This document shows positions 1-5,074 of a stretch of DNA of 8,685 nucleotides, piece after piece (position 1 is the first letter of the stretch; the number at the start of each line of letters is the position of its first letter). Below the pieces are notes generated by a model. That model worked only from the letters and a program-made list of their open reading frames with translations. It was not told the origin of the DNA and did no database searches. The position numbers and the translations under genes are program-made. The stretch is taken from contig JAHFVB010000190.1 of the NCBI GenBank assembly GCA_023264755.1, positions 1-8,685 of the forward strand, in the 5' to 3' direction. The DNA comes from Mycobacterium sp. Lineage in GTDB: Bacteria; Actinomycetota; Actinomycetes; Mycobacteriales; Mycobacteriaceae.

Positions 1-21
1 AAGAAGAGCCGACGCCGCTAA
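1..21 (+). CDS. 3' end of upstream gene, probably the uroporphyrinogen-III methyltransferase/synthase fusion
   Basis: Only the last six codons and the stop are in the window: AAG AAG AGC CGA CGC CGC TAA, giving a basic tail KKSRRR. The frame is inferred because it ends cleanly at TAA 19-21, 17 bases before the hemB start and just before the hemB Shine-Dalgarno. In mycobacteria the gene directly upstream of hemB is the cobA/hemD-type fusion (Rv0511 in M. tuberculosis), which supplies the next steps of tetrapyrrole synthesis. The identity comes from that synteny alone and not from this short peptide. Confidence 0.5.
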   Translation, partial: KKSRRR

Positions 22-24
22 CCC

Positions 25-30
25 GAGGAG
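25..30 (+). promoter_or_regulatory. Shine-Dalgarno of hemB
   Basis: GAGGAG at 25-30 lies 8 bases before the GTG at 39-41. It is a strong match to the 16S anti-SD and is what fixes the hemB start at this GTG, since no comparable site precedes the in-frame ATG at 87. Confidence 0.75.
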
Positions 31-38
31 ACCTTGCT

Positions 39-1019
39 GTGGCATTCCCCAGGCATCGTCCTCGTCGCCTGCGGTCCAGTCCGGCGATGCGTCGGCTGGT
101 TGCGCAGACGTCCTTGGAGCCAAGGCATTTGGTGCTTCCGATGTTCGTCGCGGACGGCCTCGACGAGCCGAGGCCCATCGCGTCGATGCCCGGGGTGGTG
201 CAGCACACCCGCGATTCACTGTTGCGCGCCGCAACGGCCGCCGTCGAGGCGGGGGTGGGCGGACTCATGGTCTTCGGGGTTCCGCGCGACGAGGACAAGG
301 ACGCCACGGGCTCGGTCGGTGTGTCCGAGGACGGCATCCTCAACGTGGCGCTGCGCGACCTCGCCAAGGAGCTCGGCACCGACACCGTGTTGATGGCCGA
401 CACCTGCCTGGACGAATTCACCGACCACGGACATTGCGGCGTGCTGGACGCGACGGGTCGTGTCGACAACGACGCCACCAACGCTCGCTATGTGGAACTT
501 GCCGTGGCTCAGGCTAATTCGGGTGTGCACGTCGTCGGGCCCAGCGGGATGATGGACGGTCAGGTGGCCGCCATCCGCGACGGCCTCGACGCGGCCGGCC
601 ACGTCGACGTGGCCATCCTGGCGTACGCGGCGAAGTTCGCCTCGGGTTTCTACGGCCCCTTCCGGGAGGCGGTCGGCTCCAGCCTGCAGGGCGATCGGCG
701 CACCTACCAACAGGATTCGGGCAATGCGCGGGAGGCGCTTCACGAGGTCGAACTCGACATCGCCGAGGGCGCCGACATGGTGATGGTCAAGCCCGCGATG
801 GCCTATCTGGACATCGTGCGCGCCGCTGCCGAGCGTTCCCCCGTGCCGGTCGCGGCCTACCAGGTCTCCGGCGAGTACGCGATGATCTGCGCAGCCGCTG
901 ACAACGGCTGGGTGGACCTGCGCGCCGTCGCATTGGAGACACTGACCAGCATCCGGCGGGCAGGTGCCGACATCGTGCTTACCTACTGGGCCGCCGATGT
1001 CGCCGGGTGGTTGGCATGA
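39..1019 (+). CDS. hemB: Porphobilinogen synthase (delta-aminolevulinic acid dehydratase)
   Basis: HemB condenses two 5-aminolevulinate molecules into porphobilinogen in the cytosol, the first common step of heme, siroheme and cobalamin synthesis. The product is 326 residues from GTG 39, the normal length for the family. The two active-site lysines are visible: K199 in AYAAKFASGFYGPF and K251 in MVMVKPAMAYLD (the Schiff-base position). The GPSGMMDGQV segment (about 167-176) and the substrate-closing lid region with GDRRTYQ (218-224) are present. The metal loop at 121-134 reads DTCLDEFTDHGHCG. It keeps C123 and C133 of the zinc-type triad but has D125 where the middle cysteine would be, a form I recall from mycobacterial HemB. 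The gene follows the upstream tetrapyrrole gene by 17 bases. Its stop is part of ATGA, and its last 37 bases are echoed downstream at 1034-1070. Confidence 0.97.
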   Translation: MAFPRHRPRRLRSSPAMRRLVAQTSLEPRHLVLPMFVADGLDEPRPIASMPGVVQHTRDSLLRAATAAVEAGVGGLMVFGVPRDEDKDATGSVGVSEDGILNVALRDLAKELGTDTVLMADTCLDEFTDHGHCGVLDATGRVDNDATNARYVELAVAQANSGVHVVGPSGMMDGQVAAIRDGLDAAGHVDVAILAYAAKFASGFYGPFREAVGSSLQGDRRTYQQDSGNAREALHEVELDIAEGADMVMVKPAMAYLDIVRAAAERSPVPVAAYQVSGEYAMICAAADNGWVDLRAVALETLTSIRRAGADIVLTYWAADVAGWLA

Positions 1020-1070
1020 GGGTTCTTCGGGCTCATTGGGCCGCCGACGTCGTCGACTGGCTGGCGTGAG
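984..1070 (+). repeat. Imperfect tandem duplication of the hemB 3' end
   Basis: Bases 984-1020 (hemB codons for YWAADVAGWLA, the stop and one more base) recur at 1034-1070 with 29 of 37 identities at an offset of 50. The second copy encodes HWAADVVDWLA plus a stop, matching 8 of 11 residues. Three of the eight differences are synonymous (GAT/GAC, TTG/CTG, GCA/GCG), so the copy seems to have diverged while coding, or to come from a different hemB allele. It does not look like recent slippage. Weaker similarity continues upstream (GTGCTT versus GTTCTT) if one codon is gapped. The offset is not a multiple of three, so hemB itself cannot read into the copy. Confidence 0.8.
1016..1069 (+). CDS. 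17-codon ORF built on the duplicated hemB tail (stop-start linker or remnant)
   Basis: ATG at 1016 overlaps the hemB stop as ATGA. The frame runs MRVLRAHWAADVVDWLA to TGA at 1067-1069, which in turn overlaps the GTG start of the next gene as GTGA. The last eleven codons are the duplicated hemB C-terminus. It may be a dead remnant of a second hemB end, or a translated relay that carries ribosomes from hemB to the downstream membrane gene, which has no visible Shine-Dalgarno of its own. Whether a peptide accumulates cannot be judged from sequence. A function for the peptide itself is unlikely. Confidence 0.35.
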   Translation: MRVLRAHWAADVVDWLA

Positions 1071-1473
1071 CGCACCGACCGGCCTTCCGGAAGAGGTGGC
1101 CACCGGCTTTTGGATGTGGGTGATCGCGCTACCCCTGCTGCTCACTGGTTACGTCGTCGGCGCGCTGACGACGCCGAGTCCGACCCCGGCGTGGCTGGTG
1201 TACGCGTCGACGGCGTGGTTCGTGGCGGTCGTCGGGCCCATCGTGCTGACGTTCTTGATCCTGATGCGGTGCGGCTATCGGTGGGCGCGTTCGGTGCTCA
1301 CCGGCGGCGGGGCCGCGTCGATGGTCTACGTCTGCTCGCATCTGTTCCGCATCGAAGCACCGCCCGTCGTGGCGGTGGCGTACGCGGCGACGACGATCGT
1401 GGGGACCGTGCTGATCATCGGCGGTGCCGTCCTGCTGCACCGCAAAGCAGCCCACGCCTACCTGGTGCGCTGA
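1066..1473 (+). CDS. Small four-helix membrane protein of unknown function, downstream of hemB
   Basis: The product is 135 residues from GTG 1066, chosen because it forms a GTGA overlap with the preceding 17-codon frame and gives a short hydrophilic N-terminus before the first helix. Four hydrophobic segments are visible at about 15-34, 43-67, 74-92 and 99-124, with a basic C-terminal tail (HRKAAHAYLVR) probably inside the cell. Charged residues within the helices are few. C69, C90 and H92 are the only potential ligands near the membrane. I recognise no named family. No Shine-Dalgarno precedes the start, so translation is probably coupled to upstream reading. Its position directly after hemB suggests a link to tetrapyrrole metabolism or membrane transport, but this is inference only. 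Confidence 0.8.
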   Translation: MSAPTGLPEEVATGFWMWVIALPLLLTGYVVGALTTPSPTPAWLVYASTAWFVAVVGPIVLTFLILMRCGYRWARSVLTGGGAASMVYVCSHLFRIEAPPVVAVAYAATTIVGTVLIIGGAVLLHRKAAHAYLVR

Positions 1474-1478
1474 GACGT

Positions 1479-1484
1479 TAGGCT
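1479..1484 (+). promoter_or_regulatory. Possible -10 hexamer TAGGCT before the 154-residue membrane gene
   Basis: TAGGCT fits the mycobacterial TANNNT -10 and lies 9 bases before the ATG at 1494, so a transcript would start within about three bases of the start codon (leaderless or nearly so). The 20-base gap holds no Shine-Dalgarno, which fits. No recognisable -35 is present, so the gene could equally be read through from hemB. Confidence 0.4.
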
Positions 1485-1493
1485 GGCCCGATC

Positions 1494-1958
1494 ATGACTG
1501 CTCCGCCGCCAGTGCCATCGACCCGGCCCAGGCCCGTCCAAATCGCATTCTGGACGTCCATTGCGGGCGCCGTCTTGCTCTTCGTGGGCGGCATGTTGGC
1601 AATTACCAGAACGTATCCAGAGCTTCGTAGCGCCTTCGCCGCTTCGACCACCGACGACCAGGTGCATCAAGCCCTGACCATGCACCGCGGTGCCGGCGTG
1701 ATCTACCTCGTCGCCGGGGCGGCCTTGGCTCTCTTGGCCGGGCGGACTCGCAACGGCGATGTGCGGTACCGGCGGGCGCTGGTGGCGTTGAGCGTGGTCA
1801 TCGTGGTGATGCTCGCGGTGGCGACGGTATTCCTGCGCATCGTCCTGGAACTACCTGCGGTGTTGGCCGTGATACCGGTCGCGGTGGGTGCCACGCTGTT
1901 TACCCGGCCGGCTGTCGCCGACTGGTTCGCCGGCTCCCAGGAGCGGACCGATGGATGA
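1494..1958 (+). CDS. Four-helix membrane protein of unknown function
   Basis: The product is 154 residues from ATG 1494. It has a proline-rich N-terminus (TAPPPVPSTRPRP), then hydrophobic segments at about 17-37, 65-84, 95-116 and 119-138. Between the first two helices is a hydrophilic stretch (about 40-63, TYPELRSAFAASTTDDQVHQ) that would face outside if the N-terminus is cytoplasmic. The basic RTRNGDVRYRR loop (85-94) and the acidic tail would then be inside, as the positive-inside rule predicts. I do not recognise the family. The C-terminus overlaps the next gene by 8 bases (ATGGATGA), indicating co-translation. A possible -10 just upstream suggests it may also be transcribed separately from hemB. 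Confidence 0.85.
   Translation: MTAPPPVPSTRPRPVQIAFWTSIAGAVLLFVGGMLAITRTYPELRSAFAASTTDDQVHQALTMHRGAGVIYLVAGAALALLAGRTRNGDVRYRRALVALSVVIVVMLAVATVFLRIVLELPAVLAVIPVAVGATLFTRPAVADWFAGSQERTDG
1939..1943 (+). promoter_or_regulatory. Shine-Dalgarno fixing the start at 1951
   Basis: AGGAG at 1939-1943, inside the 3' end of the preceding gene, is 7 bases before ATG 1951. This favours 1951 over the in-frame GTG at 1963 and over the longer in-frame extension upstream. Confidence 0.65.
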
Positions 1959-2424
1959 CGTCGTGACCGACGAGATTCTGTTCCACGAACCCGGGTCGAC
2001 CTGGTGGTGGCTGCTGGTCGGCCCAGCGTCGGCAGCCACCATGATCTTCATTCAGATGTCCTCGGGGTTGGGCTTCCAGCCGTTGGTGCCCGCGATCTTC
2101 TTCGTGTTGGTGACGGGATTTTTGGCCATTCAGGTTAAGGCGGCCCGCATCCACACCTCCGTCGAGCTCACCCCGACGTACTTGCGCGAAGGCACGGAAA
2201 CCCTGCTGATCCACGAAATCCTGCAGGTGTATCCGCCCGCGTCGGGCTCGGAGGCGCCCAAGTGGCAATCCGCCCGCGCGCTGGGCGAGCTGACGGGCGT
2301 CCCGCGCCGCCGGACCGGAATCGGGCTCAAGCTCAGCAACGACCGGACGGCCCAGGCCTGGGCCCGCAAGCATCAGCAGCTGCGGGCCGAGCTGACCGCA
2401 CTGGTCGAACGGCGGTCGTCGTGA
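1951..2424 (+). CDS. Two-helix membrane protein with cytoplasmic PH-like C-terminal half (resembles Rv0513)
   Basis: The product is 157 residues. A short acidic N-terminus with EILFHEPGSTWWW precedes two membrane helices (about 16-36 and 44-64). A soluble C-terminal half follows: first a beta-type stretch (VELTPTYLREGTETLLIHEILQVYP, about 71-95, given here only as landmarks V71 to P95), then W105-SARALGELTGVPRRRTGIGL and a basic amphipathic helix with KHQQLRAEL. The order of aromatic N-terminus, two helices and a small beta domain resembles the actinobacterial DUF3093 / bacterial PH-like membrane proteins, but I cannot claim membership. From memory it matches M. tuberculosis Rv0513, which also lies downstream of hemB. 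The gene overlaps its upstream neighbour by 8 bases and the downstream one by GTGA, so the three are probably co-translated. Function is unknown. Confidence 0.85.
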   Translation: MDDVVTDEILFHEPGSTWWWLLVGPASAATMIFIQMSSGLGFQPLVPAIFFVLVTGFLAIQVKAARIHTSVELTPTYLREGTETLLIHEILQVYPPASGSEAPKWQSARALGELTGVPRRRTGIGLKLSNDRTAQAWARKHQQLRAELTALVERRSS

Positions 2425-2657
2425 GGAACCGGATGTTGGCGCTCGTCCAGTTGGTGCTGGCCGGCGCGGCGGCGGCGGGGGCCGGGCTGGCGTGGGTGGC
2501 GGCCGGTTCCCTCGAGGTGGCGGCACCGGTGCTCGAGGGTGAGCCGTCGAAGTCGTCCATGGTGTACAACCCGGGTTTGATCGCGTTGGCGCTGATCCTG
2601 GCCACCGGGGCAGGCCTGCTGGCGGTCTCCGGGCTGGTCCGGTTGCGCGCTCGCTGA
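2421..2657 (+). CDS. Small two-helix membrane protein (resembles Rv0514)
   Basis: The product is 78 residues from GTG 2421, which overlaps the previous stop as GTGA. The basic start (MRNR) and end (RLRAR) flank two helices, about 7-28 and 52-73. An exposed loop of about 23 residues contains APVLEGEPSKSSMVYNPGLI. This hairpin topology, with both termini inside and an outside loop with a YNP (usually YDP/YHP) motif, matches a small mycobacterial membrane family that I recall as Rv0514. No catalytic motif is visible. The frame stays open upstream, but the shorter form keeps the basic N-terminus and the coupling overlap. It is probably the last gene of the hemB transcription unit, because a 78-base gap with promoter-like features follows. 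Confidence 0.82.
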   Translation: MRNRMLALVQLVLAGAAAAGAGLAWVAAGSLEVAAPVLEGEPSKSSMVYNPGLIALALILATGAGLLAVSGLVRLRAR

Positions 2658-2699
2658 GCGAGTCCTTCGGTTGATCGACGTGAACCCGGTCACACGCGC

Positions 2700-2728
2700 T
2701 TGGTACAGAGTGCGAAATTTGTAACACT
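2700..2728 (+). promoter_or_regulatory. Candidate promoter of the MpaB-TetR pair
   Basis: TTGGTA (2700-2705) and AACACT (2723-2728) are separated by 17 bases, and the -10 is 7 bases from ATG 2736, the leaderless geometry seen in mycobacteria. The -10 lacks the first T of TANNNT, and T2722 may take that role with a one-base shift. The gap also lacks a Shine-Dalgarno. The stretch is more AT-rich than its surroundings (GAAATTTGTAAC). Confidence 0.4.
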
Positions 2729-2734
2729 GTTGCA
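2720..2734 (+). promoter_or_regulatory. Candidate TetR-family operator (TGTAACA-C-TGTTGCA)
   Basis: TGTAACA (2720-2726) and TGTTGCA (2728-2734) form an inverted repeat centred on C2727 with 6 of 7 pairs matching. It overlaps the predicted -10 and transcription start and ends one base before ATG 2736. A bound repressor there would block initiation. The TetR gene directly downstream in the same unit is the natural candidate, giving autoregulation. The site was found by eye and has no experimental basis here. Confidence 0.45.
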
Positions 2735-2735
2735 C

Positions 2736-3590
2736 ATGACCGAACTGCACGAGCGTCCCCAGCAGACCGATGCACTGCCACTGGGCCCGGAGTCGCTGGT
2801 GTGGAAGTACTTCGGGGACAACCGCATGTACCTGATCGGGCCCCGGCCCGCAGTGCTGCAGAACATGCTCGCCCAACTCGGGCAGGGCGTGCTGGACCAC
2901 TCGGTGTTCTTCGCCGACACCGCAGCGCGGGTCAAGCGGTCGATCCCGCCGATCATGATGACCGTCTACGGTGCCGAGGACGACGGCGAGGGCATCAAGG
3001 TCAGGGACTTCCATCGCGACATCAAGGGCGACATGCCGGACGGCAGCCGCTACCACGCGCTGGATCCCGAAACCTACTACTGGGCGCATGCCACGTTCGT
3101 CGAGCAGGTGCTGTACTTCGCCGACACGTTCGTCAAGCGATTGACCGACGAGGAGAAGGAGCGCATCTACCTCGAGTCCAAGACGTGGTACCGCCGCTAC
3201 GGCGTCAGCGACCGGCCGATGCCTGCCGACTACGCTGGCTTCCAACGCTATTGGGACAAGATGATGGATGACATCATCGTCGCCCATCCCATCGCCAAGT
3301 ATGGAGTCGGCTACGTGACCAAGGGCTTCCCCCGCCCGAAGGCGATGTCGCCCCTGGCGTGGAAGCTGATTGCGCCGGTGTTCAACCCGGTGGCGGCGTT
3401 CCTCACCACCGGAGGCATGCCGCCGCGGGCCCGTGATCTGCTCGGTCTGCCGTGGAACGCCCGCAAGGAGCGCGCATACCAGACGTTCGCAGCGTTCTGG
3501 CGGTCCAAGCCGGTCAACTGGGTGTGGGATCGGCTTCCGATGACCGTGCGCTACAACAAGTTTGCCCAGACGGGCTATGGCCGGGGCTGA
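2736..3590 (+). CDS. Oxygenase MpaB family (DUF2236) protein
   Basis: The product is 284 residues, typical for the family. DUF2236/MpaB proteins are related to latex-clearing protein (Lcp), a heme b oxygenase, and some act in mycophenolic acid synthesis; the substrates of bacterial members are mostly unknown. The family core is visible. [20 protein letters not shown] (21-40) gives the usual 'G D x R' and 'G P' start. RDFHRDIKG (90-98) has H93, and [17 protein letters not shown] (105-121) has H118 in the W-x-H-A-T motif; these are the histidines expected near the heme. The helix-rich remainder ends with [17 protein letters not shown]. There is no signal peptide, so it is probably cytosolic. 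ATG 2736 is preferred over the upstream in-frame TTG 2700, which lies in the promoter. It overlaps the downstream tetR by 14 bases; MpaB plus TetR pairs are common in mycobacteria (Rv0275c/Rv0276 is one I recall, although divergent). Confidence 0.9.
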   Translation: MTELHERPQQTDALPLGPESLVWKYFGDNRMYLIGPRPAVLQNMLAQLGQGVLDHSVFFADTAARVKRSIPPIMMTVYGAEDDGEGIKVRDFHRDIKGDMPDGSRYHALDPETYYWAHATFVEQVLYFADTFVKRLTDEEKERIYLESKTWYRRYGVSDRPMPADYAGFQRYWDKMMDDIIVAHPIAKYGVGYVTKGFPRPKAMSPLAWKLIAPVFNPVAAFLTTGGMPPRARDLLGLPWNARKERAYQTFAAFWRSKPVNWVWDRLPMTVRYNKFAQTGYGRG

Positions 3591-4167
3591 CGCGGGTGCG
3601 GCCATTCTCGATGCCGCCCTCGTCGAGTTCGAACGACACGGGATCCACCGCGTCGCCCTGGAGGACGTCGCCCGCCGAGCGGGCGTCAGCCGCACCACGA
3701 TCTACCGCCGTTTCGCCAACCGCGACGAGTTGGTCGCCGCGGTCATCGAACGCGAGAACGTGGCGTTCTTCGCCGACATCGCTGCGGAGCTGAAGAACGC
3801 GGGGCCGCAATCGAATTACTACGTCGAGGCGTTCACGTCGTCGATACTGAGATTCCGTCGGCACCGGGTCTTGAACCAGCTGGTCATCGACGAGCCGGCC
3901 CTGATGCTGGCTCAGGCCAGGCGTCACTACGGCACGGCGATCGAGCGGATGTCCGAGGCCCTGCGGGTGATCTTCCCGCCGGGGTTCGCCGACCGAATCG
4001 GGGAGCAGACCGTCATCGAGCTCGCCGACACCATCCTGCGCTACGCCCTGATGGCGCTGATGCTGCCGAGCATGCAGCCCTTGGACACCGCCGACGACAT
4101 TCGGGCGTTCGCCGCCGAACACTTTCTCCCGAGCCTGCCGGCCGCGCTGCGAGCGGTGTCGGTCTAG
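3577..4167 (+). CDS. TetR/AcrR family transcriptional regulator
   Basis: The product is 196 residues from ATG 3577, the normal TetR size. The N-terminal DNA-binding domain is clear. [15 protein letters not shown] (8-22) leads into the helix-turn-helix [21 protein letters not shown] (26-46, quoted here only by its ends: VALED and TIYRRF), then [12 protein letters not shown]. The C-terminal ligand-binding region (about 60-196) is helical and not conserved enough to predict a ligand. The gene overlaps the MpaB stop by 14 bases, so the two are co-translated; local repression of the pair is the simplest model. An upstream TTG at 3562 would add MPRRA, giving the basic arm often seen in TetR proteins, and cannot be excluded. 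Neither start has a good Shine-Dalgarno. Confidence 0.92.
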   Translation: MAGADAGAAILDAALVEFERHGIHRVALEDVARRAGVSRTTIYRRFANRDELVAAVIERENVAFFADIAAELKNAGPQSNYYVEAFTSSILRFRRHRVLNQLVIDEPALMLAQARRHYGTAIERMSEALRVIFPPGFADRIGEQTVIELADTILRYALMALMLPSMQPLDTADDIRAFAAEHFLPSLPAALRAVSV

Positions 4168-4176
4168 CTCGCGATT

Positions 4177-4202
4177 GTTTGGTAGCTCACACTTTCGGGC
4201 AG
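4177..4202 (+). promoter_or_regulatory. Possible SigF-type promoter before the 89-residue gene
   Basis: GTTT (4177-4180) and GGGCAG (4197-4202) are separated by 16 bases, close to the mycobacterial SigF pattern GTTT-N15-17-GGGTAT but with two mismatches in the -10. A start near 4208-4210 would leave almost no leader before ATG 4212, and no Shine-Dalgarno is seen there. No good TANNNT alternative is present in this 44-base gap. This is suggestive only. Confidence 0.3.
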
Positions 4203-4211
4203 CCCTCGAAC

Positions 4212-4481
4212 ATGGCAAACGACGAGCAGGGCACCATTCCGAAGCCGGAAGTCACCGATGAGCACCGCGAACAGGCCAAGGAGATGGCCAAGGCCTACCA
4301 GGACGATCGGCCGACCGTCGCGCTACCGGGCACGTCGAACACCGTGACGGGGCAGGCCGTCTCCGAGTGGATCGACGAGGACGGCAACCCCAAGTTCGGC
4401 GAGGTCAAGGAGGGCGAGGGCGTCAAGCGTGAGGACGTCATGGGCGTCCGCGAGAAGGGCATGTCCGACGAGGGGAAATGA
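4212..4481 (+). CDS. Small hydrophilic protein of unknown function (89 aa)
   Basis: The product is 89 residues, rich in E, D and K, with no cysteine, signal peptide or membrane segment. The parts are a charged helical stretch (about 14-31, TDEHREQAKEMAKAYQDD), a short middle block with PTVALPGTSNTVTGQAVSEW (34-53), then DEDGNPKFGEV and a highly charged tail ending KGMSDEGK. The composition suggests a soluble, partly disordered cytosolic protein of the kind often induced by stress in actinobacteria. I recognise the sequence type as a conserved mycobacterial hypothetical but cannot name a family. ATG 4212 is chosen because the upstream in-frame extension from 4179 runs through promoter-like sequence. 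Its stop is in ATGA, and in-frame TGA triplets recur at 4500, 4512 and 4524 in the repeat that follows. Confidence 0.8.
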   Translation: MANDEQGTIPKPEVTDEHREQAKEMAKAYQDDRPTVALPGTSNTVTGQAVSEWIDEDGNPKFGEVKEGEGVKREDVMGVREKGMSDEGK

Positions 4482-4537
4482 CCAGGGCTGACCCACGAAT
4501 GACCCAACGAATGACCCAACGAATGACCCACGAATGA
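4478..4537 (+). CDS. 19-codon ORF formed by the 12-bp repeat (MTQR repeats), doubtful
   Basis: ATG 4478 overlaps the stop of the 89-residue gene as ATGA. The frame runs MTRADPR, then MTQR twice, then MTHE, ending at TGA 4535-4537. Because the repeat period is 12, the frame stays open and each unit restarts with ATG. It may be translated by stop-start coupling, but the peptide is probably a by-product of the repeat. It has no Shine-Dalgarno and no recognised relatives. Confidence 0.2.
   Translation: MTRADPRMTQRMTQRMTHE
4490..4535 (+). repeat. Tandem repeat, four units of GACCCA(A)CGAAT
   Basis: The units are 4490-4500 (11 bases, GACCCACGAAT), 4501-4512 and 4513-4524 (12 bases, GACCCAACGAAT) and 4525-4535 (11 bases again), followed by a partial GACTACG. 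The outer units lack one A, so the array is symmetric: 11-12-12-11. The AATGACC part also matches the stop region of the preceding gene (4477-4483), which suggests the array grew from that gene end. It fills half of the 92-base gap before the PPOX gene and lies directly upstream of that gene's promoter. The spacing, near one helical turn, would present the same face of DNA to a protein. Confidence 0.9.
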
Positions 4538-4560
4538 CTACGCCGCCGATGACGCGCTTC

Positions 4561-4566
4561 TAGGGT
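4561..4566 (+). promoter_or_regulatory. -10 element TAGGGT of a leaderless promoter
   Basis: TAGGGT matches TANNNT exactly and is followed by 7 bases and then GTG at 4574, so transcription should begin at or within a base of the start codon. This is the typical arrangement of mycobacterial leaderless genes. No clear TTGACA -35 is present at the expected spot (about 4537-4543), which overlaps the end of the 12-bp repeat. Confidence 0.6.
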
Positions 4567-4573
4567 GGAGTCC

Positions 4574-5074
4574 GTGACGCCCTTGGCACGCATCGCGCCG
4601 TCCTTCGTCGCCATGGCCCATTCGATCGTGTGGGCCTCGGTGGCGACGGTCGACCGGGATGGCCGGCCGCGCAGCCGCATCCTGCATCCGATCTGGGAGT
4701 GGGACGGGACCGATCTGGTGGGCTGGGTGGCCACCGTTCCCACGCCGATCAAACGGGCGCACCTGCACGCGCATCCGGAAGTCTCGGTGAGCTACTGGAC
4801 CACCACCCACGACACCTGCAGCGCCGAATGCACGGCTCAGTTGTACGTCGATGACGAGACACGAAAGTCGTTGTGGGACAAGTTCGCCAATGCACCAGAG
4901 CCTGTCGGCTACGACCCCATCGTCATTCCGATGTGGAGTGGCGGCCCCACCTCGGAGCAGTTTGCCGCTCTGCGGCTGAGCCCCTATCGACTGCGGGTGA
5001 TGCCCGGGACGGTGATGACCAAGGGCGACGGTGAAGTACTCACCTGGCACCGCGGGCACCAAGAATCCCCGTAG
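4574..5074 (+). CDS. Pyridoxamine 5'-phosphate oxidase (PPOX) family FMN-binding protein
   Basis: The product is 166 residues. The split-barrel flavin fold is indicated by SIVWASVATVDRDGRPRSRI (17-36): a first strand ending in 'T-V-D-x-D-G-R-P-R-S-R', then LHPIWEWDGTDLVGWV (38-52), and TPIKRAHLHAHPEVSVSYW (57-75), where members of this family contact FMN and place the 'K..HL..NP.V.L.Y' helix. The reaction is unknown: such proteins reduce or oxidise varied substrates, and few are true pyridoxine oxidases. C82 and C86 form a CSAEC pair, a possible metal or disulfide site. Cytosolic. The start is GTG 4574 on the basis of the leaderless -10; the in-frame GTG 4565 would fall within that promoter. 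The tail TCCCCGTAG, including the stop, is repeated 16 bases on. It is convergent with the SH3 gene. Confidence 0.85.
   Translation: MTPLARIAPSFVAMAHSIVWASVATVDRDGRPRSRILHPIWEWDGTDLVGWVATVPTPIKRAHLHAHPEVSVSYWTTTHDTCSAECTAQLYVDDETRKSLWDKFANAPEPVGYDPIVIPMWSGGPTSEQFAALRLSPYRLRVMPGTVMTKGDGEVLTWHRGHQESP

Noticed and set aside
964..1065. Longer start for the 135-residue membrane protein, inside hemB
   Set aside because: It would overlap hemB by more than 50 bases and add an arginine-rich run that is just the hemB tail and its echo read in another frame.
216..1145. Long open frame on the minus strand opposite hemB (about 309 codons)
   Set aside because: Antisense shadow of hemB in GC-rich DNA. The translation is rich in H, G, R and V with no domain-like pattern, while the plus frame is unmistakably HemB.
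1477..1495. IdeR (iron) box near TTAGGCT
   Set aside because: Only part of one half matches the 19-base IdeR consensus and the other half is absent, so the sequence is better read as a -10 element.
2650..2662. CTCGC-TGA-GCGAG palindrome at the end of the 78-residue gene as a terminator
   Set aside because: The stem is five pairs with a three-base loop that includes the stop codon, and no T-tract follows. It could arise by chance at this GC content.
2373..3698. Minus-strand open frame of about 441 codons opposite the MpaB gene
   Set aside because: It crosses the promoter gap and two real genes and has low-complexity composition. The plus-strand MpaB and TetR frames have clear family motifs.
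4490..4535. Short CRISPR-like array
   Set aside because: Units of 11-12 bases are adjacent with no spacers. It is a simple tandem repeat.
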